DNA from: Apostichopus japonicus
Taxonomy: Eukaryota > Echinodermata > Holothuroidea > Aspidochirotida > Stichopodidae
Reading direction: 5' to 3'
Assembly: GCF_037975245.1 (NCBI RefSeq)
Contig: NC_092562.1
Span: 24,233,554 to 24,297,553, forward strand
DNA: 64,000 nucleotides
Of the stretch, positions 1-12,900 are shown piece after piece. The translations under genes and the position numbers were made by a program. Every line of letters starts with the position of its first letter. The stretch's first letter is position 1. The notes below the pieces were generated by a model, which searched no databases, had not been told where the DNA came from, and saw only the letters and a program-made list of their open reading frames with translations.

Positions 1-906
1 TCAGTCTAAATATCGATGAAAACGAGAAGTATCAAGTTCGGTGTTAATGATATTCGTCCTAATTGTTCAGTTAAGTTGTTTAAGTGATAGTGACAAGCAG
101 ATAATTTTAAGTTATTTCTTTCAGTGGTCTTTGGCTGTGCATATTCATATGTGCATGGTAGGCTCTAAGTCAGTCAACAGTCCAACAGATGATCATAGGC
201 ATAGTTGTCTGGGATTTTAACTCACCCTCAGGGATTCATACCTTGCACTCAATTTATTTTGAGAATCTAGAAAAGATGCCAGTATAAGATGAAGTACTTT
301 AATTCACTTGTACTTGTATCAGTGGCGGAGCTAGGGGTATTGGTCGGGGGGGAGGGGGGGGAGCAAGAATGGTCTGTAGGGGCACTTTCGACACTATCTA
401 AGCGGAGCGCCAACACAGGTTTGTGCGGAGCGTACAGAAATTTTTTGAGTAAAGATACTCCCTAGATCGCAGGCAATGACCCTTTCCGGGCCTTGCTAAT
501 TTGCAGATAAACGAAGAATAAATAGGTGTCATCGCCATTTTGTCACAAAATTACACCAACAAAATGTTACAAATGCCAATAGGTAGATGAGAGCGCAATA
601 AAAAAGTCAATAATCGCGAATAAGTAAAAAGTAGTTAAAAGCTGAAAGGGGCGCCAACAGTCCATTTGAGTCTGTCAGGGGGGGGGGGCATCCGCCCCCT
701 GACTCTTTGGACCCTCCGCCTCTGGCTTTAATCCTTGTACCAGCACAGGGAAATCTACTGCTCTGGTACAAAGCATATAGATTGCTGCAAGAAAATGTCA
801 ACTTTATTTGTCAATATTTTTCAGGTTTTTTGAAGATCAAGGATTTTTTCCAGGTTGTGATTATGATGTTATCTAATTCAGTGATTTCTGAAACCTCTCT
901 TTTCAG
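1..906. other. Non-coding lead-in, probably intron of the receptor phosphatase
   Basis: No exon is supported here. The first exon at 907 begins with the last two bases of a split codon, so upstream coding exons must exist and this stretch is best read as part of an intron. It contains a hAT-type non-autonomous element (about 320-725) and otherwise AT-rich unstructured sequence. A CT-rich acceptor ends at 906. Confidence 0.6.
320..725 (+). mobile_element. Non-autonomous hAT-type element, family 1, copy 1
   Basis: It begins CAGTGGCGGAGCTAGGGG and ends near ACCCTCCGCCTCTG, an imperfect terminal inverted repeat. It is a near full-length relative of the copies at 9365-9752 and 63072-63451. It holds the shared stem-loop module (about 396-460) and a G-run after the 5' end. 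A clear target duplication was not found (ACTTGTAT on the left, at best CCTTGTAC about ten bases past the right end), so the right edge is approximate. No transposase is encoded. Confidence 0.75.
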
Positions 907-3900
907 TTCCTCCTCAATTGGAGGTCCCCGTATCTCCGTTTGGAAATTTATCTTCGATTCAAGTGAAATGGACGCCTCCGAGGCCACCACATGGGATGAT
1001 TATTCAGTACGACATATGCTATCAGCCGGTGGATGAAAGTCAAAATGAAACCATTTTGGAATGGAATTTATCACAGAGCTCGACTGAAGAATTGACTTAT
1101 CTGATAACAGACTTGGCCCCAAACTCTAACTACTCAGTTAAGGTAAGCATTACATCTGACCCTATTAAGGTTACCATTAGGTTTTACCCCATGAAGGTAA
1201 TTAGCATTACATTTGACTCCATTAAGGTAGGCATTACATCTGACCCTATTAGTATATAAGCACTATGCTTGACCCCATTGAGGTAACCACTATGTCTGTC
1301 CCCAAGCACTATGTCTGACCCCAAGCACTATGTCTGACCCCATTGAGGTAACCCCTATGTCCTATCCAAAGCACTATGTCTGGCTCCATTGAGGTAACCA
1401 CTATATCTTACCCCAAGCACTATGCTTGACCCCATTGAGGTAACCACTATGTCTGTCCCCAAGCACTATGTCTGACCCCAAGCACTATGTCTGGCTCCAT
1501 TGAGGTAACCCCTATGTCTGACACAAGCGTTACGTCATAATTGCAGAATATGTCTTTACCATTCAGTCGCTAAGTTTCTCTACCGTAATATCTACGATCA
1601 TTTACAAAGCTGCATGTAAAATATTTCCAAGAATATTAAACACTTAATCCATCACAATTTGTGGACAGTAAGTCTTATGAACTCATTAAAATTTGCTGCT
1701 GCAATTTGCTGACTGGTTACGAGTGAAATGGGTACCTCATGAGTTTTACAGTCTTCTTGCCAGTCAATGAAATATGAATATTTCTCATCATCAAAGGTTC
1801 GTGCGTATACGTCAGTTGGTTCCGGAGTGTGGAGTCTACCATTGCACAGAATAACAGCCGAAGGAGGTATGTCTGACTTTGTTCAAGATAAAAAATGTAT
1901 TATTTCTTCCCTAATCACCCAAGCTTTGTCATGGTAGACAATGGAGGTTGTTGATTCAACGGTGATCTGAAATTTGATACCAAATCAGTTTTTGGGGGGT
2001 GTGAGAGTGCAATTTGCATATCATCCTAAAATCAGTTTGGGGAGAGTGATTTTTCACGGTCCTCAAAGTGATTTTTTGGCATAGCTATATAACTGCTTGC
2101 ACCCTACATCAGGACGAGGAGCACTTCATGGCATAGTTTTACCAATATTAATCGGGTTTGGTGTAAGCTTAGATCCATTCATTTATATTATATCTGGAGA
2201 CTGGTGGCCAAAAGCCAACAATTGCTTGCAATAGCAATGCTTTCAGTTGACCTCATGAATATGCAGATATGAATATTTCCTTATTCTACAGTGCCTGGTC
2301 CTCCGTCGAACCTCAGAGTGGAAGAAGGAGGATTGACCCACGTGACCATACTATGGGACGTCCCAAGGAAACCTCAAGGGAACATTGGGAGCTACAAGGT
2401 AGGGAAGGGTTGGGGAGGTACGACATTTTCTTTAGCAGTGTGTTATACCCGCATCAGCAAAGAAAAAGCTAAGGTTCGTGGATTATACATAACGTGGTTG
2501 AAAGGGTATAAATACAAGCCTACTGAAATTGTCGTAATTATGTTAAAAGGGTCACAGTAAAAGCTGCGCCTAGAAGTATTACAGAACAGTATTACTGATA
2601 ATTTTGATGAGATGTTTACTGGCATCCTATACATTACATACACAATTTCATGTTACAACCATATCTCGACAGTATGTTGCAGCTACGGAAACCACATTCT
2701 AAGAGGGAATTTCTTGTGATTCTGATTTCCTTTTTCAGACTTATTGTGCTAACAGCTAGTGTTGTAGTACTCAAAAACTACTCGGTACTAGTAGTACACG
2801 AGTACCCCCTTTTTGCAAGTTCTCTGTATACTTGCACACGGTCAAAGCACTCACATGTCAGTACTCGTACTTGTCGTTTAGTAATTGCACTTGGATGCGT
2901 TAAAGTATTGGTTATGGTACTGGATTGTAAGTTCATGGTACGCTTGCTTATGTAAAAAACTGAAATTACAACAGGAAGCTGCATATTAATTTTTTCATCT
3001 CTTTTGGCATTTCTGTACAGTTCTGTGTGATAGTACCATACTCTTGTGTCTCTATTCCAGCAGTATCACACATGTAGTCAAGTACATTGACCAAATACAG
3101 TACACATAGGCTGTACATACTCTACATAGATGAAGAATGCTTGAGTGTTGTACACTGCTAACATACAGAATGATTCGAAGCAGGATTTTGGAAAAGGACT
3201 TGGACGAAAAAGTACTTAAGTGCTGCCCTCAGACACTGGTATTCGGAATATATGTGGTTCTTAAGTACTCGGAACTGAAGTGCTTGGTACTTGATTAAAA
3301 GTAAAATAGACTACAACACAGCTTATAGCAAAATGTATTTTGTTTTTTAATTAGGATAGTCACAATTGCTCAGGACTTAAACAGTCCAAATAAAGAAAGA
3401 GGAAAACAATGAAATCTTTTTTTTCTTTCATTTTCCACTGAAATAAAATATATTGTTAGTGTCTAATTGGCATGTTGGCTGAAAAAAAATAAGAGGTGTT
3501 CCTTCAATGCCTTCATTTGATCAATTGCCATGATATACCTCTTCTGGCAACTGCTTGTTAAATTTGTTAAATTATCACTACAACAAGAAAAAATGTTGTT
3601 TGAATCATTTTAGGATTAATGGAAGAGATTCAACATGCAGTTGTTCTAACCAGTGAAAGTATCTAGTTAAAACCGCTGAGAAAATATTTTATGCAAAGTC
3701 ACACTAACAAATGTTGTTGTCTTGTCCAAAACCATACCATGAAGTTGTCATTGGTCTTGACAGTTCATAACAAGAGCAAATTTAATCGTAAAAGCAGAGG
3801 TTAGACTTAAGCCCGAGCCTATCCAAGCATGATCACAACATCGACATTTAGTTGAAATGCATTCACCTGATGTTTCTCCAGCCTGTTGTGGTCCCAGCCA

Positions 3901-6900
3901 TAAAATAACTTAGCAACCAAATTTGAAATCGATAAACGTTGATGTTGTATGTATGTATGTATTTTACATCCTCCTGCAAGCAGGAACTCGCAAAGAAGCC
4001 TCATTGGCTTATCAAAGCCGCAAGCTGACCGAAGTCAGTCTCTTACATTCATATTTAACGTCCATGATTATGAATTGTCAATTGTCAACAACTCTGTAAC
4101 TGGACGACATACATTAATCTTGGAGTGACGCGAACCGGGGACCTTATGATTGGAAGGCACCGGCGTTAACCACTGAGCTAACACTCCTAGAGTTATTGCC
4201 AACAATGTTATTACTAACTTGATCTCTGTCTTTCCTTCCTTAGATTGAATATAGAGCTGTTTACAGACCCTACGAATCATCACCTTGCGGAAGAAACTGT
4301 GAGCCTCTGCCGGAGATTACAATAGACGATATTAAACTCATGAATAGTCATCAACTGAACGGATTAGATCCTTCGACAATCTACGAGATCAAGGTACGAG
4401 CCTCTACCAGTGCGGGTTATGGAGAACCGGCTGTGATCAACGCAACCACTCAGGTGTTTACAGGTGAGAGATTATCCTTGTAGCAAACTTTTTGCTAATT
4501 ATCTTTCTAAAATTCTTTCTTTTGAAAAGAGGAATAGCGCTAAGTAGTGTTTGTCCAACATTTGTGTTTATGTCGTGGTATTAGCAGACATGATTACAAA
4601 CAAAACAGAAATAAGGAAACTATCTCTTTTTTGGGGGATATGAAATGTAAAAATTGACTAAAATTGGTTCAGCTGTCTGGAAAAGTATATGCAAAATACA
4701 GAAGCTTCCCAAAAGTGGGGGGCACAACATCAGAGGGGCACTTTCTCATTCCCAAAACCACCACTAGTTATGCTATAAACTGATACACACCGGCCATATC
4801 AATTAAATATATATGATGTGTTAGTTTAAATGCTATCAATACTATTTATTGAGATTTTTTATTGTAATGCGTGCTACAAAAAGATATGGGATGCCATTTT
4901 AAGAATAATATGTACAGACTAAAAATAAATAATTTAAAATAAAATATGAAAATTAACAAAGGTTTAAGATATCCAATAGACATTTCTTTATCAAAGGGGC
5001 ACATTTTATTTGTCAGTAGGGCACATTTGCTGTTTTGCAAAAAAGTGGGGGGCATGTGCCCTCAGTGCCCCCCAGCTCCTACCCCCCTGCACCCTACCCA
5101 ACCCTTTCAAGTATTTCTCTGTTTATGAGTGGTGGAGGGCTTTATGAACCAGTTGCTATCTTCAATCGTATCTCGTACACAGATCTCCAACCAGCAAATG
5201 TGGACAACATTGATCCTGAAAGAGAGGGATCAACTGCGGTGATAAGCCTGCCTCCACTAGAACAGACTTATGCTACGTGAGTAGACAAATAATGTTCCAT
5301 TTTATACCAATAATGTTCTAGTTTACTTGTTCTTGTCAAGATTTCTATCTTTATTCCCAACTCTTCATTTTTTGTATGTTTGTGATGGATAACAAAAAGA
5401 AGGGGTAAAAAAAAATAACATTGCATAAGAATAACAACACACATGTATATAAAAGCCCAAAAAATGTTTGAAGGTGAGGGACACATATTCATGGATTTGA
5501 GTACCAGTTTCAACAGTTAGCTGGTGCTACCGTTGTTACATCAAAGGGTCATTTATTAGCTATTTTGCCTGACATAAACAGTCCAAAATTTGCCAAAAAA
5601 TTGGAAGCAGCCAGCTAGTTATTAAGGGGCAGCTTTTTATGATTTTGGTGAATAATTCATCATTTGATTTTTATACAAAAACTGATGTAATATTAACTAA
5701 AAGAAGTCGCTTTAAACTGATTGACCTAGATTTTTCACCAACTAAACATGATCATTAATAAATTAATATTCCATTCCATATCAAAATTATTTTTGGAGCT
5801 CAGACACACTTTTTTTATGTTACTATTTGATTTCATTACAAATGCCTACCCCCCCCCAAAAAAACAAAATAAATATTTATGTTTTCTTTCTCATTATTTG
5901 AAATAATTCTGACACTATTCAACTTTTGAGTTGAATTGTGATGGTACTCAAGGTGATAAATATGAGCTCTGTACATTATGTAATATCCCTCTACATACTA
6001 TTAAAAGTCTTCTCGCTTGTGTATTAAATTGCAATTATTCAGTTAAGTTTCAAAGTAAAAGTCGGAGCTGGCTAAACCTGTTCAGGTGAAACCTGCCCTT
6101 TAAGTAACCCAATTATAGTCATATATAATTGTTTGGGGGGAATGTCGATTTTATCATTTCCAGAGGGTACCTGGTAAGGGTGAAGCTGGCACCGGCTAAG
6201 AGGAGAAGAGCTGCAGACGAATTTGAGTCCTTTGCTGACAACAGCGTCGATTACATCGCAGCCGAATTAGTGAAATCGGAAGAGACCACGGTATTCACAG
6301 TTGGAGACAACAAGACCTACGGGAGGTTCCATAATGCACCCCTGATGGGAAACAAAAGCTATGAGCTTTACATTCTTACTGTCAGCTCTGTGAATGGGGT
6401 AAGATAATGATTTAAGCATCCAGTCGAAATAATGAAATAAACCCCCCAAAAATTTGAACATGAGCAATCTGTACAATTTCATAGCCTTTATATGAAGCTT
6501 CTTGACATATTCACATGAAATTTCTTGAACTAATATTTAAAAATTTTCTATGAGGAAAAAATTGTGTGTTAGCCAACCGTCTATCTATAAAAGGGGAAAA
6601 ATTTGCTTTTATGGACAGGTTTCCTAAAGAGAAGAGCATTGTTTTAGGTTTTTTGGTAGGTATAATTATTTTAATTTGTTTGTAGTTTGTAGTTTTTGTT
6701 GAATGAATTTAAAGAAATTTATTTTTAGGTAAAAAGAGATCCATTAACTTGTTGTTTTGTAGCTCTAGCTGTGCATGTCATATTATATTTTTTGTCTTTA
6801 TCGGTGAAATTTATCAAAGGTACAAGGAGTATTGGAAAAGATCCGTATTTTTTACCCTTCTTTCTCTCTTTATCATTCTTGCTAATGTTTTATGATAAAC

Positions 6901-9900
6901 GTAATATTTAAGATGCCAATTATGTCTCTAGCAGACACCAAAAAAAAGGGAAAATAATTTTTTTTTAAAGCATTTCTGCATTTTGGTAATCAAAACTTGG
7001 ATCGAAATTTTAAAGAATGCCATTTATAAAACCTGTTTCCATTTAGTTTGTGTTTGATAATCAGGTATGCATTATTTTTGCAACAAACTGTACTTTAAGG
7101 TTATATGTATCGTTTTGTTAATTTACTTTTTTCTTTCATGGACACTGTGTTGGTATAAAGTTCTGGACAATCATGTGTTTTCTCAACTTACTGGCTTCAA
7201 AACCATTTGCAAATTACAGGGTCTAGTTTCCAGAAGGCATTTTATAATTTTGGAAACAGTTTAGTTTGTCAATATACAGCAGAGGGATTTGATGTGCGAA
7301 CGTGAAGGGGGGGGGGGAGGACTTGGGGAAGGGGTCTTTGAAAAAAAAAAAAAATCTTTTTTAAGCCCATAGATGTAATATTGTGCAATATTTCTAGGTT
7401 ATATCCCAGTACTAGTAGTGTCTTTGAAAACGTAATTATGCTATCTGCATAAAAGTGTTGCCTGATTTATTGGGTTACATAAAAAGTAACAAAGGGATTT
7501 AAACAAGAATCGTCACTACGGGTCGATCTGTTTTACAGCCTGTTTAATGACATTATGAATAAAGTATCAAAGTATCACAGAGTAGTCAGTATTTCTGTGG
7601 CATAACCAACCAAATTACGTTACTGACTGAATTGGATACAAAAGCCAACTCAACGTCCGGGAAAAAGTGGGGGGGGGGTGGGGGGTTGGGCATTCCCCTT
7701 GTCCTTTCCCCCCACCTATTATTCCTCCTATGTTGATATATAAAGATCAGACAAAAAGCTAGATTTTGTATGAAACTTCCTCGTTCCCTGTTCATTTTAG
7801 GTTCCATCAATATCGGTCACAGGTTGCATATTATATTAAAGTCCTCCACTCTTGTGACTTTTAACTGGTAGTGAGAGCAATGACATGCTTAAAAGGAGAA
7901 ATCGTACCAGGCAACAATGTTTGGCTGGATAGCTAGCTCAGTTTTTTTTATTTTTTTTTTATTTCCTTGTGACAAAATGTGATTGGAATTCAGTTTAGGT
8001 CAGTAATTTCTTTCCAATTTTCTTTCTCACAGACCATGGCAACAGTATCAGGTCCTGCTATAATCTTAGTTGCTATCAAAGGTATTGGATGTTTCTATTT
8101 TATTGTATTTTGCTCAGAACTTGTGTATCTTCTCGCTTCATTTTTTTAAAAGACCTATTCATTTGAATACATATAGACTATTAGTAAATAGAGCAACAAT
8201 GTCCATAAAGTGACTGCGTTTTGAAATGATACATTCCCTGAAATATCACATTAATTTTTTTAATGAGTTGTGTTATAATAATAATAATAATAATAATATT
8301 AGGAATTTATCGTAAAATGCAAGAGCCTCTAAGCGTTATTGTCGGATTGCAGTGTTGGTTGCACGAATGGTGTTGAGGAGTTGATTGCATATTATTCAAT
8401 ACTTTTGAAAATAATGACATCACGTTCATGTTCTCTCTGTCCATGTAACCTGATATATTCTTTTCAAGACATGTTTTGTAATCTTTGCATATCTAAATTC
8501 TCGCTACCAATCATTTAATAGAAGAAAATCCATCTCAGCTAGTATTACCTTCCAAATTGTTTCGGGGTTCTAGTTTATATATCAGTTTGTCCTGTAAGGG
8601 CTCTTTGGTGATTTGGACAAGTACCAACGATGACTCTATTCTGTCCCAGGGACTGATTTATCAAGTATCGCATAGCAAACTGTGATACGAGGAGTGCACA
8701 GATGTATCATTGTTTCTGAAGACATGAACAATAGAATTTTATAGGAGACAAAAGCAGGGCCTTCAACATTGCTACACAAACTTTGAATGCTAAATTATTA
8801 TTAAATATTTCATCCATGTCCCAAACAATACTGATACGACAAGCCATAACCTCAACAATTCGTTGATGAAACAGTGGCCTTATTTCATTAACTTCAACCT
8901 GAAGGAATTATATCTCTAATTACCAATTCTATAAGGGTATACAATGCAGGATATTATGGAAATCTAACAGAAAAATAAATTTAGCAGCATGTATGACGGG
9001 TGATTATACACACCTAATTTGTCAATTTCCGTTTTGGTCATATTACTGAAATTTCTTGCATTTTTTTTGGGGGGGGGGGGAGGGAGGTATGAGATAGTTT
9101 CTCTCATGGTTACTATTGTTACTGTCCTGTCATTTGTTATGCAGACAGGTTCTGAAGGTTATTACAACTGCTAAGAGATATAAACATGATTCTGTTTCCT
9201 TGACTGGGATAGTTTTGATTGCTTTTACAGATGTAGTTAACCCTGGCGGTCCTGCTTTTGTTATCATCCTAACCATTCTGGTTGTACTCGTTGTGGTGTG
9301 TGTTCTGGTCATTGTTATCTATAAAAGGTTTGTCTTTACTCGTAATATTTTCTTTCATGTAGCGCAGTGGCGCAGCTAGGGGTATTGGTCAGGGGGGCGA
9401 GAATGGTCTGTAGGGGCGCTTTCGACACTATCTAAGCGGAGCGCCACCACAGGATGGCGCGAAGCGTACCAAATTGTTTTGAGTAAAGATACTCCCTAGA
9501 TCGCCGAAAATGACCCTTTCCGGGCCTTGCTAATTTGCAGATAAACGAAGAATAAATAGGTGTCATTGCCATTTTGTCAGAAAATTACACCAACAAAATG
9601 TGACAAATGTCAATAGGTATTTGAGAGCGCAATAAAAAAGTCAATCGCGAATAAGTAAAAAGTGGTAAAAAGCTGAAAAGGGCGCCAGCAGTCTATTTGA
9701 GACCGTCAGGGGGGCATCCGCCCCCTCTGACTGTATGGACACTCCGCCACTAATGTAGCGTCTAACTCATAATTTCAAAGTGCCAAGGCCTTACTGGAAA
9801 CTGCTCCCAGCTTGTCGGGACGATTTCCTAACGCTAATACCACCCTATACTGTCCTCCCAAATCATTGCTTCCAAGCGCTCATGTCTGACGGTATGAACA

Positions 9901-12900
9901 GTCCAGAACCTTTCTCTGATAGACAGATGATATGCAAACTGCACATCCTGTCAATGTGAGTGCTTTGAAGGTTGGACATGAATACACAGTATCTAGAGAG
10001 AATTGCCCCAAAAGGGTGAATTGTTTCAGTCTTTAATTTGCATATTTAATCAACCGTTTGATGCTGATTATTAAAACCTGTTATAGAGAAAACTCTCCAA
10101 ATTTGTCGATTTGAGTTAACAAAACAATTAGACTAAGTTTTGACCCGTAAATACTTTCAATATATATTTTTTTCATTTTTTTAAGAAAATAATTGATTAT
10201 AGTTGCACAGATGTCATGTTTTTATTACAAGCAAACTTCCCACCCCCCCCTCCTCCAAATCTTTAGATATTTATTCTCTTTATTATTGAAATTTGGTTTA
10301 ATTTGCATCATTTCAGGAAAAACATTAAGAGATGGAGAGAGTCCAAGGCAGGTGAAAGAGGTAAATTTTTGGAACTCTATTCAAGTGACTCTTCTACTTA
10401 GTTTGAAGTGAAATTTTAAGGTTTCACAGTCTGGTACAGGGCCCAGGCCTTCTCACATGACTTTAACATTTGGTCATTGGTAATTTAATTGTCACACAGC
10501 AACACCTAAGAGATCACATTTCAAACAGTACTACCAACTGTGGCACTACAGCTCACCACATCACTTCCCCATAGGGCAAACACAACTATATTTGTTGACC
10601 ATTTATTCCTGGGGATAACGAGTCAATGGAGATTATTAGGTGTCTTGCTCAAGGGCGCAACATATTGAAAATTGACGACATACATTAATCTTGGAGTGAC
10701 TGGAACTGGGGACCTTATGATTGAAAGGCACCAGCGTTAACCACTGAGCTAACACTCCTTAAAGGGAGTAATGTCTTGGAGGGGTAATGTAACTAATAAT
10801 CCAACGGATATCAATGCCTAATCTCTGTCCTTGATGTTTGCACAAAAGAATAATGTGCCTCACTACTAACCGCTCTCATTTGAAAACTTTAAATATAGCC
10901 AGTTGTTTTTCTGTTGCCATTAAAATCTAGTGGCCATCATTATATACCTGCGCACAAGATCATGGACGAGATCAAAATCTATAATTACTGATATAGCCAA
11001 AAAAGAAAAATGAGGTTTCATTGGGAAGGTTACTATAAGTGATCTTTTCAGCAAACAAAATTATTTTGTTGTTTTCGTCTCAAGTTTTGATTGTGCGATA
11101 TCATTCTGGTGTTTTAAAGACTCTCATATTTTTTTTCTCTGTTGTTTACATAAAAGTTCCAGAACAAAATGGTGCTAAAAATGGGAAATTTGATGATATA
11201 AACCTGGAGATGAGTGCATCTGCATCGCTAGACAACTTAGCAAATTCTTCTGCGAGAGAGGCGCTCCCGTCAGAGAAACCATCGAAGAAGAAATCAGTCA
11301 AAAAATCACAAAAAGCGATCAATCTCGCAGATTTAGCCGCTTACGTCAAAACGAAGAAATCGAGCCGAAAGGATACACTGGCGCAAGAATACGAGGTTTG
11401 TTCCGAGACTTCTTTCGTCAAAATAATTTCTAATAAAATCATTCTTTTTTGTCTATTGTGATTGTGTATTAAGTATACAGATAAATTGTCAGTCACGGAA
11501 ATTGAGAACCAACGGAAGAAAAATGCGCACTGCCATGAAATCGATTTGTTGCGATATATGTTGTATTTCAACATCCATGTCGAGCATTGTACTCTGCAAA
11601 AATAAATTTGTTTAGGTTATCATAATGGATTTTCTGATTTTTCTGATTTCCTCAACATTAATTTCTAGATGTTAACAGACGGTCAACTCTTCAGCTGTGA
11701 TGTCGCATCTAAGCCAGAGAATAAGACCAAAAATCGCTATGGAAACATAATACCATGTAAGTGCATGTTTATATCCTAATTCTAGCTAAGTAATGAAGAC
11801 ACTGAGATGACTCAGAGAATAATTCATATCGGGTTATTGTAAACACACAAGATGCTAAATGACCAACTTGCTGTACCAGTGAAAACAAATTGGTTGCAGT
11901 TTATTTACTGCACTCTACCTCTACTGAGTACAGAGATCTTGGGTAGCCATTTGGGCAATAACTTTAAAGCCTTCAAAAACTGCTACACAAAAGTTTGAAT
12001 TCTTAATTATTCAATTTAGTTAAGTTTTTTGTTTAGTGTTTTGATGATCATGCATGTATTAATTCTACATTATAAGATGAAAACGTTGAACTGATGCATG
12101 AGGTTAAAATAATAAGAGAACTCCTTTTCAAAGATGATACTCGATATTATACTCGTACCGATCTCTCTCTCGTCACTTTGTTCGCAGATGATCACTCTCG
12201 TGTCGTCTTGGCAACCATAAATAATGATCCCCACTCGGACTATATCAGTGCCTCCTACATTGATGTAAGTAAAATGTTTGTTTTCTCTGTATATAATTAC
12301 AATGTGTTATCTACCTAACTGCTTGTTCCCCCACTCCCCCTCTGCATGTTTTGTAGTTTTATACCTATTCTAACTATTTCATAGTCATATCATTCCCCCC
12401 CCCCCCCCATCGACTTCCCTCTCTTTTGTACACCTTTCTCCTGGTATGAAAGCTATTATCTTCTATATCTTGTTAAACTCATTTCAGTCTATTCCAGTCA
12501 CTTCCTTGACAGATTATCAAACTGTAAATTGTAAGTGTTAGTTATTACTTGGATGGAGTAATTCATACCGAAAAACAACTCTTACTGAATTTGCTGATAA
12601 ATGAGTGATATAGGTATCAAGTATTATAATTGTCAGTGATCTTAGACTTTGATAACACATTTTGCTCTGGCAACATATAAACTAACCGTCTGTTCTGTTG
12701 AATGAACACGAAGAAAATTTCTGACTTCTAAATTTGGGCTTGAATGTGGTTTTACATACCTTTAACGAAAGAATTTCTTTTGACAAAATTCATTAAATTA
12801 TCAAGTGAGTGATCCCAAGTAGATGATGAACATAATGAATATTTCTTAACCTTTTCATCTATTTCCAAATGTTTTCAGGGGTACAAATCTCCACGGAAAT

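Larger units (their letters stand above)
907..6398 (+). other. Ectodomain of the receptor PTP: two FN3 modules and a membrane-proximal module
   Basis: The first FN3-like module (residues about 1-100) has the SIQVKWTPP strand and the [21 protein letters not shown] block, the usual core Trp and L-x-P-x-x-x-Y tyrosine-corner pattern. The second (about 103-211) has [18 protein letters not shown] and [18 protein letters not shown]. The third module (about 212-335) is less canonical: after [19 protein letters not shown] comes a basic AKRRRAAD site and then [17 protein letters not shown], typical of the membrane-proximal domain of receptor PTPs. Several N-x-S/T sequons (for example NYS and NKT) fit an extracellular location. 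Confidence 0.85.

Noticed and set aside
4700..5110. Possible mobile element with GTGGGGGGCAC/GTGCCCCCCAC-like ends
   Set aside because: Ends are simple G/C runs without a matching target duplication, so boundaries cannot be supported.
5035..5182. In-frame extension of the receptor exon upstream of 5183
   Set aside because: The open frame is intron read-through. The acceptor CGTACACAG at 5182 gives the correct codon phase (GAT) and the expected TDLQP sequence.
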